Shown here: in pieces, positions 7,474 through 14,966 of the stretch | Layout: each line of letters starts with the position of its first letter | Numbering within the stretch: the first letter of the stretch is position 1 | From: Candidatus Altarchaeales archaeon ex4484_96 | GTDB taxonomy: Archaea; Altiarchaeota; Altiarchaeia; IMC4; QMZM01 | DNA: 15,384 nt | Assembly (NCBI GenBank): GCA_002254405.1 | Contig: NJDH01000022.1 | Span: 1 to 15,384 of the forward strand | Reading direction: 5' to 3' | Translations under genes and position numbers: made by a program | Notes under the pieces: generated by a model | The model's input: the letters and a program-made list of their open reading frames with translations, nothing else | Told to the model about the DNA's origin: nothing | The model's database searches: none

Positions 7474-8298
7474 ATGAACAAAACACACTCAATACTCGTA
7501 GCCGCATTAATTTATGTCATCATACAGGGAACCGCCTTATGGATTAGTGCAGGCGGATACGGGATAAAAAAAGGGGTTATAGAAAAAATAGACCAAGGCG
7601 ATATAACTCCGGTAACAGAAGACCCTGATAATCCCTACTCAGCCATTTATCTGTTCATAATGATACTTGTGGCAACATCCCTGCTGCTTCTGCTGATTAA
7701 ATACAGCCTCCAGACCCTGATGAACATTATGATAACAGCAGGGTTTATGATAGGGGTGTTTTACACATTCAGCAGCATGTTCAACCAGCATATTGGGGTA
7801 GCAGCAGCAATATTGCTCACCATATTATCTATTTCAAAAAAAGACAATATTTGGGTTATGAACACAACACTCGTTTTTGTGATACCCGGGATAGGCTCCC
7901 TGCTGGGAGCATCTCTTTCAATCATACCAGCACTTATTTTTCTGATAGTGCTCTCAGCCTATGATATCATCGCAGTATTCGGAACCAAACACATGGTTAA
8001 ACTAGCCAACATGGCAAATAAATCAGAAAAAAACCTGCCTCTTATGTTTGCCATACCCGCAGGGGATAGATTTCTTGCCTTAGGCACTGGCGATATGGCA
8101 TTGCCTGTGGTTTTCACCGTCGCGATGCTGAGAGATTACCCCATCCAACACTCTATTTTAGCGGCTGCGGGCGGGTTGGTGGGATTAATAGCCATATTAG
8201 CATACATTATGAATAAAAAAGGTTTAACTCTGCCTGCGCTGCCGCCCATAGCCGCGGGCTTAATCTCAGGGTTCGTGGTCTCATTAATCGTCTTTTAA
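7474..8298 (+). CDS. Presenilin/signal peptide peptidase-type intramembrane aspartyl protease (PSH)
   Basis: This 274-aa polytopic membrane protein has about nine hydrophobic segments. It carries the three hallmarks of the presenilin/SPP family: YD (Y163-D164), GxGD (GTGD, 204-207) and PAL (254-256). The two aspartates D164 and D207 would form the catalytic pair cleaving helices inside the membrane. Archaeal homologues (PSH) are known and have been used as structural models for presenilin; their natural substrates are largely undefined. The PAL motif and nine-helix layout distinguish it from the shorter GxGD prepilin peptidases (FlaK/EppA type). It is divergent from the pilin-like gene with a shared promoter box. 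Its last 15 nt overlap the 3' end of hisA on the other strand. Confidence 0.92.
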   Translation: MNKTHSILVAALIYVIIQGTALWISAGGYGIKKGVIEKIDQGDITPVTEDPDNPYSAIYLFIMILVATSLLLLLIKYSLQTLMNIMITAGFMIGVFYTFSSMFNQHIGVAAAILLTILSISKKDNIWVMNTTLVFVIPGIGSLLGASLSIIPALIFLIVLSAYDIIAVFGTKHMVKLANMANKSEKNLPLMFAIPAGDRFLALGTGDMALPVVFTVAMLRDYPIQHSILAAAGGLVGLIAILAYIMNKKGLTLPALPPIAAGLISGFVVSLIVF

Positions 8299-8991
8299 AA
8301 AACTCAGCTTTCCCTCGTAAAGCGCCTTGCCTATCACAACACCCCAGGCGCCCGCATCCTCAAGCAAAATTAAATCGTCTTTAGAGGATACGCCACCAGA
8401 AACAATAACCGGCAAATTAGTTGATTCAATAACAGCTCTTGTTTTATCATAATCAATGCCTTCCATGCGCCCTTCTACGTCAACATCAGTGTAGAGGAAA
8501 CCCCAGACAAAATCCCCAACCATTCGCATGAAATCCGTTGTTTTAATGCCCGATGACTCCTGCCATCCGTGAACCAAAACCTCACCGCCACTGGAGTCAA
8601 CAGCAACAACCAACCTTTTTTTTCCAAAAGCCTTGCTTAATTTATTTAATCTGCTAAACCCATTCTTATAATCCTGCACCGCTAAAGTACCAAGAATCAA
8701 CCTATCAATGCCACAACCTAGCAACCGTTTCACGGAATCAATATCCCTCACACCCCCACCGAACTCAACAGGTATATCAATCTCATCACAGATTGAAGCA
8801 ACAACATCGGAGTTATCTCCAACCCCAAGAGCAGCGTCCAAATCTATTACGTGCAGGAGTTTAGCCCCTTCAGACTGCCATTTCAAAGCAATATCCATCG
8901 GGTTGCCGTAGACCTTAACGGTATCAGGTTTACCGCCCACAAGCTGCACACACTCCCCACCCTTAATATCAACTGCGGGGATGATAATCAT
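8284..8991 (-). CDS. hisA: HisA, ProFAR isomerase (histidine biosynthesis)
   Basis: This 235-aa (beta/alpha)8 barrel converts ProFAR to PRFAR in histidine synthesis. The catalytic aspartates are D8 (PAVDIKGG) and D132 (VAVDSSGG). The phosphate-binding loops FGGGVR (77-82) and IVSGGVSS near the C-terminus are present, as is the typical HVIDLDAALG. No other his gene is visible, so the pathway genes are scattered or lie elsewhere. It is the last gene of the minus-strand run, 33 nt after the FAH gene. A TATA-like AGATTTATTA (9013-9022) is centred 27 nt before its ATG and may give a separate leaderless transcript. Its 3' end overlaps the convergent protease gene by 15 nt. Confidence 0.94.
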   Translation of the reverse strand: MIIIPAVDIKGGECVQLVGGKPDTVKVYGNPMDIALKWQSEGAKLLHVIDLDAALGVGDNSDVVASICDEIDIPVEFGGGVRDIDSVKRLLGCGIDRLILGTLAVQDYKNGFSRLNKLSKAFGKKRLVVAVDSSGGEVLVHGWQESSGIKTTDFMRMVGDFVWGFLYTDVDVEGRMEGIDYDKTRAVIESTNLPVIVSGGVSSKDDLILLEDAGAWGVVIGKALYEGKLSFLKDD

Positions 8992-9024
8992 AGCATGATG
9001 AAATTAGATAACAGCTAATAAATC

Positions 9025-9780
9025 TTAGTTCCCTGAGGATACATTATTTCTTAAAGTACCAATACCTTCGACCTCGATTTTAACTGAATCACCCTCGGCT
9101 AATAGACCAACCCCCGGGATTGTGCCAGAGGCAATCAAGTCACCGCGAGAAAGACGCATAAACCTTGAGGCAAAAACAACACACTCAAGCGGATTATATA
9201 TCATATGTTTCGTGCTGTCGCTTTGCCTGATTCTATCGTTGACCCAGCATCTTATTTTCAGGTCCATGGGATCCAGTTTTGTTTCAATACATGTCCCGGT
9301 AGGACCAAAGGTGGGGAAGCTTTTAGCAGCACTCCACTGGCCCATCTCCCTCTCCAAGTCTCTTGCAGTAACATCATTTATGATAGTGTAACCCAGTATA
9401 TGCTCTCTGGGATTGGTTATCCTATACCCACCATTTCCGATAACAATCCCAAGCTCGGCCTCATGCTCAACCTGCTTTGATTCCCCGGGCAACAAAATAT
9501 CGTCATAATCCCCGATAATGGATGAGGGTGCTTTCAGGGTTAATGTAGGGTTTTTGGTTGCTATAGCCCTCATCTCGTCGCTGTGTTTTCTGTAATTGAA
9601 TCCGATGCAGATAATCTTAGGCGGCTTGATGGGAGATAAAAATCTCACCTCCTCCACTCCATAAGACTGCCCTGTTTCATCGCCTGGATTAAAAATATCA
9701 CCATCTAATACAACAACACGTTCATCAATTATTCCCCCAGTATACACGACCCCCTTATACTCAAATCTGGCTAGTTTCAT
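9025..9780 (-). CDS. Fumarylacetoacetate hydrolase (FAH) family enzyme
   Basis: This 251-aa FAH-fold protein has a small N-terminal domain (1-50) followed by the catalytic beta-roll. The metal site is visible: E107 and E109 in VEHEAELG and D136 in INDVTARD. Substrate-pocket elements KSFPTFGPTG and SGTIPGVG are also present. Family members are metal-dependent C-C hydrolases, decarboxylases or isomerases acting on 2-keto acids. No neighbouring aromatic-degradation genes point to a substrate, so the reaction (FAH, hydroxymuconate isomerase or oxaloacetate decarboxylase type) cannot be assigned. It starts inside the 3' end of the upstream RaSEA-ArcS-like gene (20-nt overlap), so the two are probably translationally coupled. 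Confidence 0.9.
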   Translation of the reverse strand: MKLARFEYKGVVYTGGIIDERVVVLDGDIFNPGDETGQSYGVEEVRFLSPIKPPKIICIGFNYRKHSDEMRAIATKNPTLTLKAPSSIIGDYDDILLPGESKQVEHEAELGIVIGNGGYRITNPREHILGYTIINDVTARDLEREMGQWSAAKSFPTFGPTGTCIETKLDPMDLKIRCWVNDRIRQSDSTKHMIYNPLECVVFASRFMRLSRGDLIASGTIPGVGLLAEGDSVKIEVEGIGTLRNNVSSGN

Positions 9781-10672
9781 CAGATAGACCTCTTTTTAGT
9801 TCATTTAAAGCCTCCTGAGACTGAGGTGATAAACCCGGCGTTAAAAGATTATGGTAATCATAGCCAGTATCACCGCATGCCTTATCCAAAGCCTTGAGGC
9901 TTTCTGAGTCATCTCTGAGAAAACACAATATCCTCCTGTAATGGTTTATATGAGCCTGCAGGTAATTTCTGATTCTCTCAGAGGTTACCTCGATATACCT
10001 GTTTTTTATCTCAGGCGTCTCCCCTCTTTCATCCCAGTCATAGCTGTTGAATGGATAATGATTCTCATATTCTCTAGGCACCACACCAGCATTCGATAAC
10101 ATAACCTCATGAATCCAGGGATATTTTTTTGTTAACCCAATAATGCCCTTGTGTGTGGCTGAAATCGAGTAAGGTTTTTTATAGGAGCAGGGCAAAAAAA
10201 GAAGAATTTTTTTGTTTATTGGAGGAGTATACCATCTAAGCAGATAATCCTGCCAGACCTCAAAATGAGGGTGAGTTAGATAATTTTCTCCCACACCCTT
10301 AAGATTGGTTTTAAGCTCATCAGGGAATAATGGAGTGAAACGGAAGGTCTGCTCATCCAGCTCAATCTTTGGATGAGATGCGTATTTATCTGTTATGTTG
10401 TGAAACTCTTTTTTTGATAGAAAACTCCATTCCCCTGAAAGCCACATCCGAAACAAAGGTGTGTGCCCGTGAGGCAAAAGATTGATTAGGACTATGGAAT
10501 CAGAGTATCTTAAAGCGTAGTCTATGGAATCAGAGAGATTTTTCTCTAAATCAATAACATAAGGCAGATTAACCAGCAGATAGGATCTGAGGAGGGCTCC
10601 CTCCTCATGTATCAGGGAGGCTGCTTTCTTGAAATCGATTAAATGAAATCCCTTGTTTATTTTATCCAGCAT
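9761..10672 (-). CDS. C-terminal half of a broken radical SAM (RaSEA-like)-ArcS fusion
   Basis: This 303-aa frame opens shortly after a TGA in the same frame. The codons before its first ATG already encode homologous sequence (ELIGLEVASDE), so the ATG is probably internal to an older gene. Residues ~1-110 match the later strands of an archaeal radical SAM domain (DKINKGF, INLLPHGHTPL). Residues ~150-260 resemble the ArcS core: LLFLPCSYKKPYS, SATHKG and GVVPREYENHYP match the PCSxKKPYSxSxSH and VPRELE signature of DUF5591. ArcS attaches lysine to preQ0 in tRNA, and RaSEA then cleaves it to archaeosine. The ArcS-like part appears intact and could be made from this ATG. No PUA domain is seen. 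The 3' end overlaps the FAH gene. Confidence 0.72.
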   Translation of the reverse strand: MLDKINKGFHLIDFKKAASLIHEEGALLRSYLLVNLPYVIDLEKNLSDSIDYALRYSDSIVLINLLPHGHTPLFRMWLSGEWSFLSKKEFHNITDKYASHPKIELDEQTFRFTPLFPDELKTNLKGVGENYLTHPHFEVWQDYLLRWYTPPINKKILLFLPCSYKKPYSISATHKGIIGLTKKYPWIHEVMLSNAGVVPREYENHYPFNSYDWDERGETPEIKNRYIEVTSERIRNYLQAHINHYRRILCFLRDDSESLKALDKACGDTGYDYHNLLTPGLSPQSQEALNELKRGLSDETSQI

Positions 10673-10698
10673 CTCATCTGATGCAACCTCTAAACCAA

Positions 10699-10923
10699 TT
10701 AATTCCTGTTTGTTGCTGACACCTGCTTTTCATCAAAGAAGCTGCCTGAACCAAAAACCTTTATTTGTTTAACGTTTATGTCAAGATTCTGTATGAAATC
10801 ATCGATTTTTTTTTGGAAAACACCGGATGAGGGATTATCCCCCTGTATCCTTCCATAACCACAGAATAAACATTTACCCCATTCACATCTTCCTGATTTA
10901 AGAACCAGAACAGCTTCAGACAT
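10699..10923 (-). pseudogene. N-terminal fragment of the radical SAM (RaSEA-like) domain
   Basis: This 74-codon frame starts with ATG 9 nt after the coiled-coil gene. It contains a three-cysteine cluster C13-x4-C18-x2-C21 (CEWGKCLFCGYGR), which should bind the 4Fe-4S cluster, and the second-strand segment VFGSGSFFDEKQ. It then runs into a stop after six unrelated residues. The downstream frame resumes at IGLEVASDE within about a dozen codons. Intact relatives need roughly 40 more residues in between, including a third strand with an E-x-R-P-E-type motif, which is absent in every frame. This means an internal deletion plus frameshift, either real decay or an assembly error, and the radical SAM barrel as read cannot fold normally. 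Confidence 0.65.
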
Positions 10924-10932
10924 CGTGTTTTT

Positions 10933-13416
10933 TTATTGATTTAATCCACCTTCCTGCCTGAGACGTTGAAGCTCTTCTTTCACCAAAGCAACCTTCTTTT
11001 TTTCCTCCAGCTTCTTTAATTTCTTTAATGCATCAGGGCTTAATACTATATCGAATCCGCCGAAGAATTTCGAGTGAAGTTTGACCATTCCTTTTTTCTG
11101 GAGTTGAGAGCCTATTTTCTCAACCTCCTTCTCTGATATTTTAAGGTGTTTCGCTGCTTTTTTACCGGTTAATACCTTGTTTTTCACCACCAAATCCATC
11201 AGTTTATCTGCTTTCTCGTCCACACCATAATCGGATTCGATTTGCTTGATGAATTCGGTCTCTGGTTCAACCTTTTGTTTAGCCACACTACTGGGCTCGA
11301 CTTCAGGAGCAAGCTCAGGTTCAGGCATTGGAGAAGGCTCAGGTTCAAGCTCAGGCTCGGGTTCAGGCCCGGGCTCAAAAGAAGGCTCAGGTTCCTCCAA
11401 CATAGTCTCTATCTCCTTCTCCAGCTTATAAATCGTCTTCATCTCCCTAGATTCCTTAAATGATCTAGCCTTAGCACCTCCCCGGACATCCTGCATAAGC
11501 TTCTCCAACTCCACATCCAATTCAATGAGGCTTTTCTCATAACCCCCCACCATATTCCTGAAGGTTTCCTTATCTATCTCCCTCAGATTATACTTGGAGC
11601 GAGCCATCGAAATCATCCGCTCAATCTTCTCCCTCTCATCCTTTAAATCATCAATTCGGGACTCAGAGTCAAGCTCAAGTACCCCCTTCTCGTCTGAACG
11701 CCACTTATCAAGCAAACGCTCCATCTCCTTCACTCTATCAGCAACAAGCCTGTTTTTATCCTGGATTTTCCTCTGGCTCTCAAGCAACATCTGCTTATCA
11801 GCCTTAAACTTATCTTCAATCCTTTTAATGCTATCCTTGCGCCTGTTTAGCTCCCCCTCTATTTTCCTCAACTCACGCTCTCTCGAGACAAGATCATCCT
11901 CCCTGCTATTAATCTCCTCCTCCCTCTCTTTCAGCTCATGTCTTCTGGACTCCAAGCTAAGATCGTTTTTAACTATTTTCTCCTCCATCTGTGCCAGCCT
12001 TAACTCCTCCTTTTTCAGGTTATCCTCTCTCTGGCTGATATCGGCACTTTTATCGAGCAATTCCTCCTCCCTGACAGAGATATTACCAGCAGTCTTGGAT
12101 AATGCCTCCTCTCTTTTCTTTAACTCCACCTCCTTTTTAACAAGCTCATTACCCCTCTTTTTTAATTCACCCTCTGATTCAAGCAATATCCTCCTCCTAT
12201 CCTGAAGCTCCTGCTCTTTTCTTTCAATCTCTTTAATCTGATTCTGGAAATCATTTTGGGTATCAAGCAGCTCCTCTTTTCTTTGCTCAATCTCCCCCTC
12301 CCTCTCAGCTAAGCTTTTCTCCATCTCCTGAATGTCCTGATAACGTTTCTGCAGCTTCTCCTCCTCCATCAGAATCTTTTCTTTCCTGTCTAAAAGCTTG
12401 TCACTAAGTTCCTGTACCTCTCTTTCCTCCCTCTTAAGCTCTAACTCTCTTTTCTCAAGCCCCTCCTTCATCTTCTTGAGCTCCATCTCATCACCGAAGA
12501 AAAGCCCCATCTCCTCTCTCTCCTCGATAAGCTTCCTTTCCTTCTCCCTTAACTCATCCTCACGATTCTTCAACTGCTTTTCTTTCTCCTTGAACTCCTT
12601 CTCCATGGAAACAACCTGATTATGTTTCTTCTGGAGCTCTTTCCTCATCTCATCCTCCTTGCCCAATACGTTAGCTTCCTTAGAGATAAGATGCTCTTTT
12701 TCCTCGCGCAGCTTTGACTCTGTCTGCCTTAACTCCTCCTCACGAGACTCCAGCTCTTTCTCCAGTTTGGTGTTTTTCTTGTACTCCTGCTCTAAGTTTT
12801 TCTTGAGTTTAAGAAGTTCCTGTTTCTCCTTACCGGCAGCGGCTGCAGCGATTTTTTCTTCTACTTCAAACAGCTTTTTTTTGCTTTTGTTGATAACGTC
12901 CTGTAGTTCCTTTCTTTTAGTATATTCTTCCTCAAGCCTGGTTTTCAGGGTTTTAAGCTCCTTTGATTTTTCTTCTCGCTCTTTTCTAAGCTCGTCTTCA
13001 AGCTTATGGTGCTCTTCTCTTTCCTTGTTCAACCTTGATTCAAGCGATTTAAGCTCCTGAAGGCTTTGCCTGAGCCTCTCCTCAATCGCCAGTTTTTCCT
13101 GGTGTTCTCTTCTCAGAATATCGGATTTTCTTTTAAGCTCTGCTTTAGCTTCAACATTTTCGGTTCTACCCTCTCTTTTCTTTCTCTGCAGGGATTTCAC
13201 CCGCTGGATGAACTCCTTTGTTACCTTCAGCTCAGGGTCATTTTTATTGCCGCTTGTTTTTATAAAATCTCGCTCCTCATACTCCCTAATCCATGAATCA
13301 AGCATCTTGCGGTCAACAGAGAGAGCTGTAGCCACCGAGCTGGCCTTGATTTTCCCGGTATAAAGAAGCAGTTTCAGCAACCTCTTAGGATCCCTTGCTT
13401 TCTTGCTCTGATACAT
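10933..13416 (-). CDS. Giant coiled-coil protein with winged-helix-like domains at both ends
   Basis: This is an 827-aa protein of unknown function. Residues ~8-55 look like a winged helix (LLLYTGKIKASSVATALSV, then a recognition-type helix). Residues ~65-575 are an almost unbroken charged coiled coil built of repeating RE-x-EL/KRE-type units, broken only by short spots such as GLFFGDE (304-310). Residues ~590-645 resemble a helical hairpin of the SHOCT type (KYNLREIDKETF). A Glu-Pro-rich linker follows (~674-705), and residues ~730-800 form a second winged helix (LTGKKAAKHLKISEKEVEKIG). There is no ATPase head, signal peptide or membrane segment, so it is cytoplasmic and not a true SMC. It leads a four-gene operon. 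A TATA box (13446-13456) lies ~35 nt upstream of the ATG. DNA binding or bridging is inferred only. Confidence 0.85.
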   Translation of the reverse strand: MYQSKKARDPKRLLKLLLYTGKIKASSVATALSVDRKMLDSWIREYEERDFIKTSGNKNDPELKVTKEFIQRVKSLQRKKREGRTENVEAKAELKRKSDILRREHQEKLAIEERLRQSLQELKSLESRLNKEREEHHKLEDELRKEREEKSKELKTLKTRLEEEYTKRKELQDVINKSKKKLFEVEEKIAAAAAGKEKQELLKLKKNLEQEYKKNTKLEKELESREEELRQTESKLREEKEHLISKEANVLGKEDEMRKELQKKHNQVVSMEKEFKEKEKQLKNREDELREKERKLIEEREEMGLFFGDEMELKKMKEGLEKRELELKREEREVQELSDKLLDRKEKILMEEEKLQKRYQDIQEMEKSLAEREGEIEQRKEELLDTQNDFQNQIKEIERKEQELQDRRRILLESEGELKKRGNELVKKEVELKKREEALSKTAGNISVREEELLDKSADISQREDNLKKEELRLAQMEEKIVKNDLSLESRRHELKEREEEINSREDDLVSRERELRKIEGELNRRKDSIKRIEDKFKADKQMLLESQRKIQDKNRLVADRVKEMERLLDKWRSDEKGVLELDSESRIDDLKDEREKIERMISMARSKYNLREIDKETFRNMVGGYEKSLIELDVELEKLMQDVRGGAKARSFKESREMKTIYKLEKEIETMLEEPEPSFEPGPEPEPELEPEPSPMPEPELAPEVEPSSVAKQKVEPETEFIKQIESDYGVDEKADKLMDLVVKNKVLTGKKAAKHLKISEKEVEKIGSQLQKKGMVKLHSKFFGGFDIVLSPDALKKLKKLEEKKKVALVKEELQRLRQEGGLNQ

Positions 13417-13445
13417 TGTTCATCAAATAAGTTGATTATATTTAT

Positions 13446-13456
13446 GGTATATATGA
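13446..13456 (-). promoter_or_regulatory. TATA box for the coiled-coil operon
   Basis: The minus strand reads TCATATATACC, centred about 35 nt upstream of the ATG at 13416. This would give an mRNA leader of roughly nine bases. A second A/T box (AAATATAAT, ~13436-13444) is closer and could be used instead. Confidence 0.5.
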
Positions 13457-13504
13457 TACTTAGGTGTGCGGGTTTTTATGTCGACATTTATATGAGGTTA
13501 ATCC

Positions 13505-13515
13505 CAATATAATAT
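13505..13515 (+). promoter_or_regulatory. Candidate TATA box for the adkA-DUF106-rpl34e operon
   Basis: The plus-strand sequence CAATATAATAT lies about 50 nt before the adkA ATG. It would start transcription near 13536 and leave a leader of about 27 nt, long enough to contain the ribosome-binding site at 13548-13554. A closer A/T-rich stretch (13527-13540) is an alternative, but it would cut the leader to almost nothing. Confidence 0.4.
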
Positions 13516-13547
13516 CTTTTATTTGTTAATAATTTATTTTCTAAACA

Positions 13548-13554
13548 AGGTGAT
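13548..13554 (+). promoter_or_regulatory. Shine-Dalgarno site of adkA
   Basis: AGGTGAT, complementary to the 3' end of 16S rRNA, ends 8 nt before the ATG at 13563 and fixes the start. Unlike the leaderless genes in this window, this operon appears to have a leadered mRNA. Confidence 0.65.
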
Positions 13555-13562
13555 ATAAGAAA

Positions 13563-14132
13563 ATGTTGGTTGTATTAACAGGCATACCCGGGACAGGTAA
13601 GACAACGGTTGCCAACAAGGCTCTCGGTGAGCTATCCGATGAGGGGATAAAATACGAGTTGGTAACATATGGGGACATAATGTTTGATATAGGAAGCAAT
13701 CTCGGGTTAGTGAAAGACAGGGATGATATGAGAAAACTTAAATCCGATGAGCAGAAAAAGATACAAAGGCTTGCTGGAGTAAAAATCGGGCAGATAGCCG
13801 AGGAAAAAGACATACTATTGGATACTCACTGCACTATTAGCACCCCAAAGGGCTTTCTTCCGGGTTTCCCTGAGTGGGTTCTAAGGGAGCTTTCCCCAAA
13901 AATCTTTGTTCTTGTGGAAGCAGACCCTGAAGAGATTGATTTACGCAGAAGCAGCGACAAGACAAGGAAAAGAGATAAGGATAATATAGGAGGAATAAGA
14001 ACACACCAGGAACTCAACAGGAGCATTGCAATGTCGTATTCAATATTTAGCGGATGCACCGTTAAAATCATTCTAAACCCCCAGGGCAGGCTTGAGCAGG
14101 CAGTTGCGGAGTTGAAGGAGGTTTTATCCTAA
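13563..14132 (+). CDS. adkA: Archaeal adenylate kinase AdkA
   Basis: This 189-aa enzyme catalyses ATP + AMP to 2 ADP, keeping the adenylate pool in balance. It is the archaeal type: P-loop GIPGTGKTT at residues 7-15, DTHCTI (88-93) and a C-terminal RTHQELNRSIA helix. It lacks the long lid of the bacterial enzyme. It opens a three-gene run with the DUF106 gene (10 nt later) and rpl34e. This order is conserved in many archaea downstream of secY, which is absent here; the upstream neighbour is instead the divergent coiled-coil gene, so the segment has broken away from the ribosomal-protein cluster. The length and motifs are normal. Confidence 0.95.
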   Translation: MLVVLTGIPGTGKTTVANKALGELSDEGIKYELVTYGDIMFDIGSNLGLVKDRDDMRKLKSDEQKKIQRLAGVKIGQIAEEKDILLDTHCTISTPKGFLPGFPEWVLRELSPKIFVLVEADPEEIDLRRSSDKTRKRDKDNIGGIRTHQELNRSIAMSYSIFSGCTVKIILNPQGRLEQAVAELKEVLS

Positions 14133-14142
14133 ATAAAAAAAA

Positions 14143-14583
14143 ATGTTTGAGATTTCGGCTTTGAATATTATTGTATCAGATGACGGGCTGGTTATAGCCG
14201 GGGTTTCGATTGGGCTTGCTTTGCTTAGTTTTCTTGTGAGAATGGCTGTGTTGGATAGGGCGCATATGGAGGAGATGAAAAAACAGCTTAAAGAGAAACA
14301 AAAAGATGTGAAGGAGGCGACAAAAAAAGGCCAGACCAAGAAGGCGGCGAAAGCCCAGGAAGAGATGATGCAGCTGACCCTGGAAAACATGAAGCACACG
14401 ATGAAGCCACTTATGTATACCTTCATACCCTTTATTTTGATATTCGGATGGCTTAAAGGAGAATATGAGAGCATCGGAACCGTAGCCACCCTTTTCGGCT
14501 TTGAACTTAGCTGGTTCTGGTGGTATCTTATCACCGCGATGCTTGTGTCACTAACATTAAACAAGATATTCAAATTATCCTAG
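14143..14583 (+). CDS. DUF106 membrane protein (archaeal YidC/Oxa1/EMC3-like insertase, Ylp1)
   Basis: This 146-aa protein has three predicted membrane helices (~16-36, 88-104, 124-143). A strongly basic, Gln/Lys-rich helical hairpin (38-88) sits between the first and second. This layout is typical of DUF106, the archaeal member of the Oxa1 superfamily that inserts membrane proteins and is related to eukaryotic EMC3 and GET1. The charged hairpin would face the cytoplasm and contact ribosome or substrate. Its position between adkA and rpl34e is the conserved archaeal one. The stop codon overlaps the ribosome-binding site of rpl34e, so the two are coupled. Insertase activity is inferred from the family. 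Confidence 0.88.
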   Translation: MFEISALNIIVSDDGLVIAGVSIGLALLSFLVRMAVLDRAHMEEMKKQLKEKQKDVKEATKKGQTKKAAKAQEEMMQLTLENMKHTMKPLMYTFIPFILIFGWLKGEYESIGTVATLFGFELSWFWWYLITAMLVSLTLNKIFKLS

Positions 14584-14594
14584 GAGGAAAAAAA

Positions 14595-14966
14595 ATGGTT
14601 GAGAGAAGATTTCGGTCAAGTAGCATAAAAAAAACCAAGAAAAAAACACCCAAAGGGAAGACCAAAACACACTACAGCAGGAAAAAACCCTCCAAACACA
14701 GGTGCGGGCGATGCAATAAGGTCCTAAGCGGAACACCCAACGACAGAGCTGCGAAAATAAAAAAACTCAGCGCCAGCGAAAAAAAGCCCAGCAGACCATA
14801 CGGCGGGACACTATGTTCCGACTGCCTTGAGGCCCTGCTCAGATACGAAACCCGCTTTAATGTTAAATACGGTTTCGAGCAATATGAGGATATGGAACTA
14901 AAGCGTGACCTGACGCTTGAAAGATACCTGCCAACCGGATGGTTCAATGATTTAAGCAAAGAATAA
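14595..14966 (+). CDS. rpl34e: 50S ribosomal protein L34e with C-terminal extension
   Basis: This 123-aa large-subunit protein has a basic N-terminus with R/K-rich rRNA-binding stretches. Its zinc ribbon has C37/C40 (CGRC) and C74/C77 (CSDC), with the family signature SRPYGGTLC between them. The start is the ATG at 14595, preceded by a strong AGGAGG at 14582-14587; an upstream in-frame extension to 14520 lies inside the DUF106 gene and is rejected. Archaeal L34e is usually about 85-95 aa and ends soon after the last cysteines. Here ~40 further residues (84-123) follow, rich in Tyr, Asp, Glu and Arg. The next gene in the usual archaeal order (cytidylate kinase) is missing, replaced by the convergent NurA-like gene 7 nt away. 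Confidence 0.93.
   Translation: MVERRFRSSSIKKTKKKTPKGKTKTHYSRKKPSKHRCGRCNKVLSGTPNDRAAKIKKLSASEKKPSRPYGGTLCSDCLEALLRYETRFNVKYGFEQYEDMELKRDLTLERYLPTGWFNDLSKE

Noticed and set aside
7282..7488. 68-codon frame overlapping the start of the pilin-like gene
   Set aside because: It crosses the divergent promoter and uses a different frame from the class III signal peptide.
7474..8298. Prepilin peptidase (FlaK/EppA type)
   Set aside because: The PAL motif, YD motif and roughly nine helices place it in the presenilin/SPP family rather than the six-helix prepilin peptidases.
11242..13060. Several plus-strand open frames of Ser/Leu/Phe-rich protein opposite the coiled-coil gene
   Set aside because: They mirror the Glu/Lys/Arg codon bias of the coiled coil; such antisense frames are an expected artefact.
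10933..13416. SMC or Rad50 protein
   Set aside because: There is no Walker A/B or signature motif at either end; the ends look like winged helices instead.
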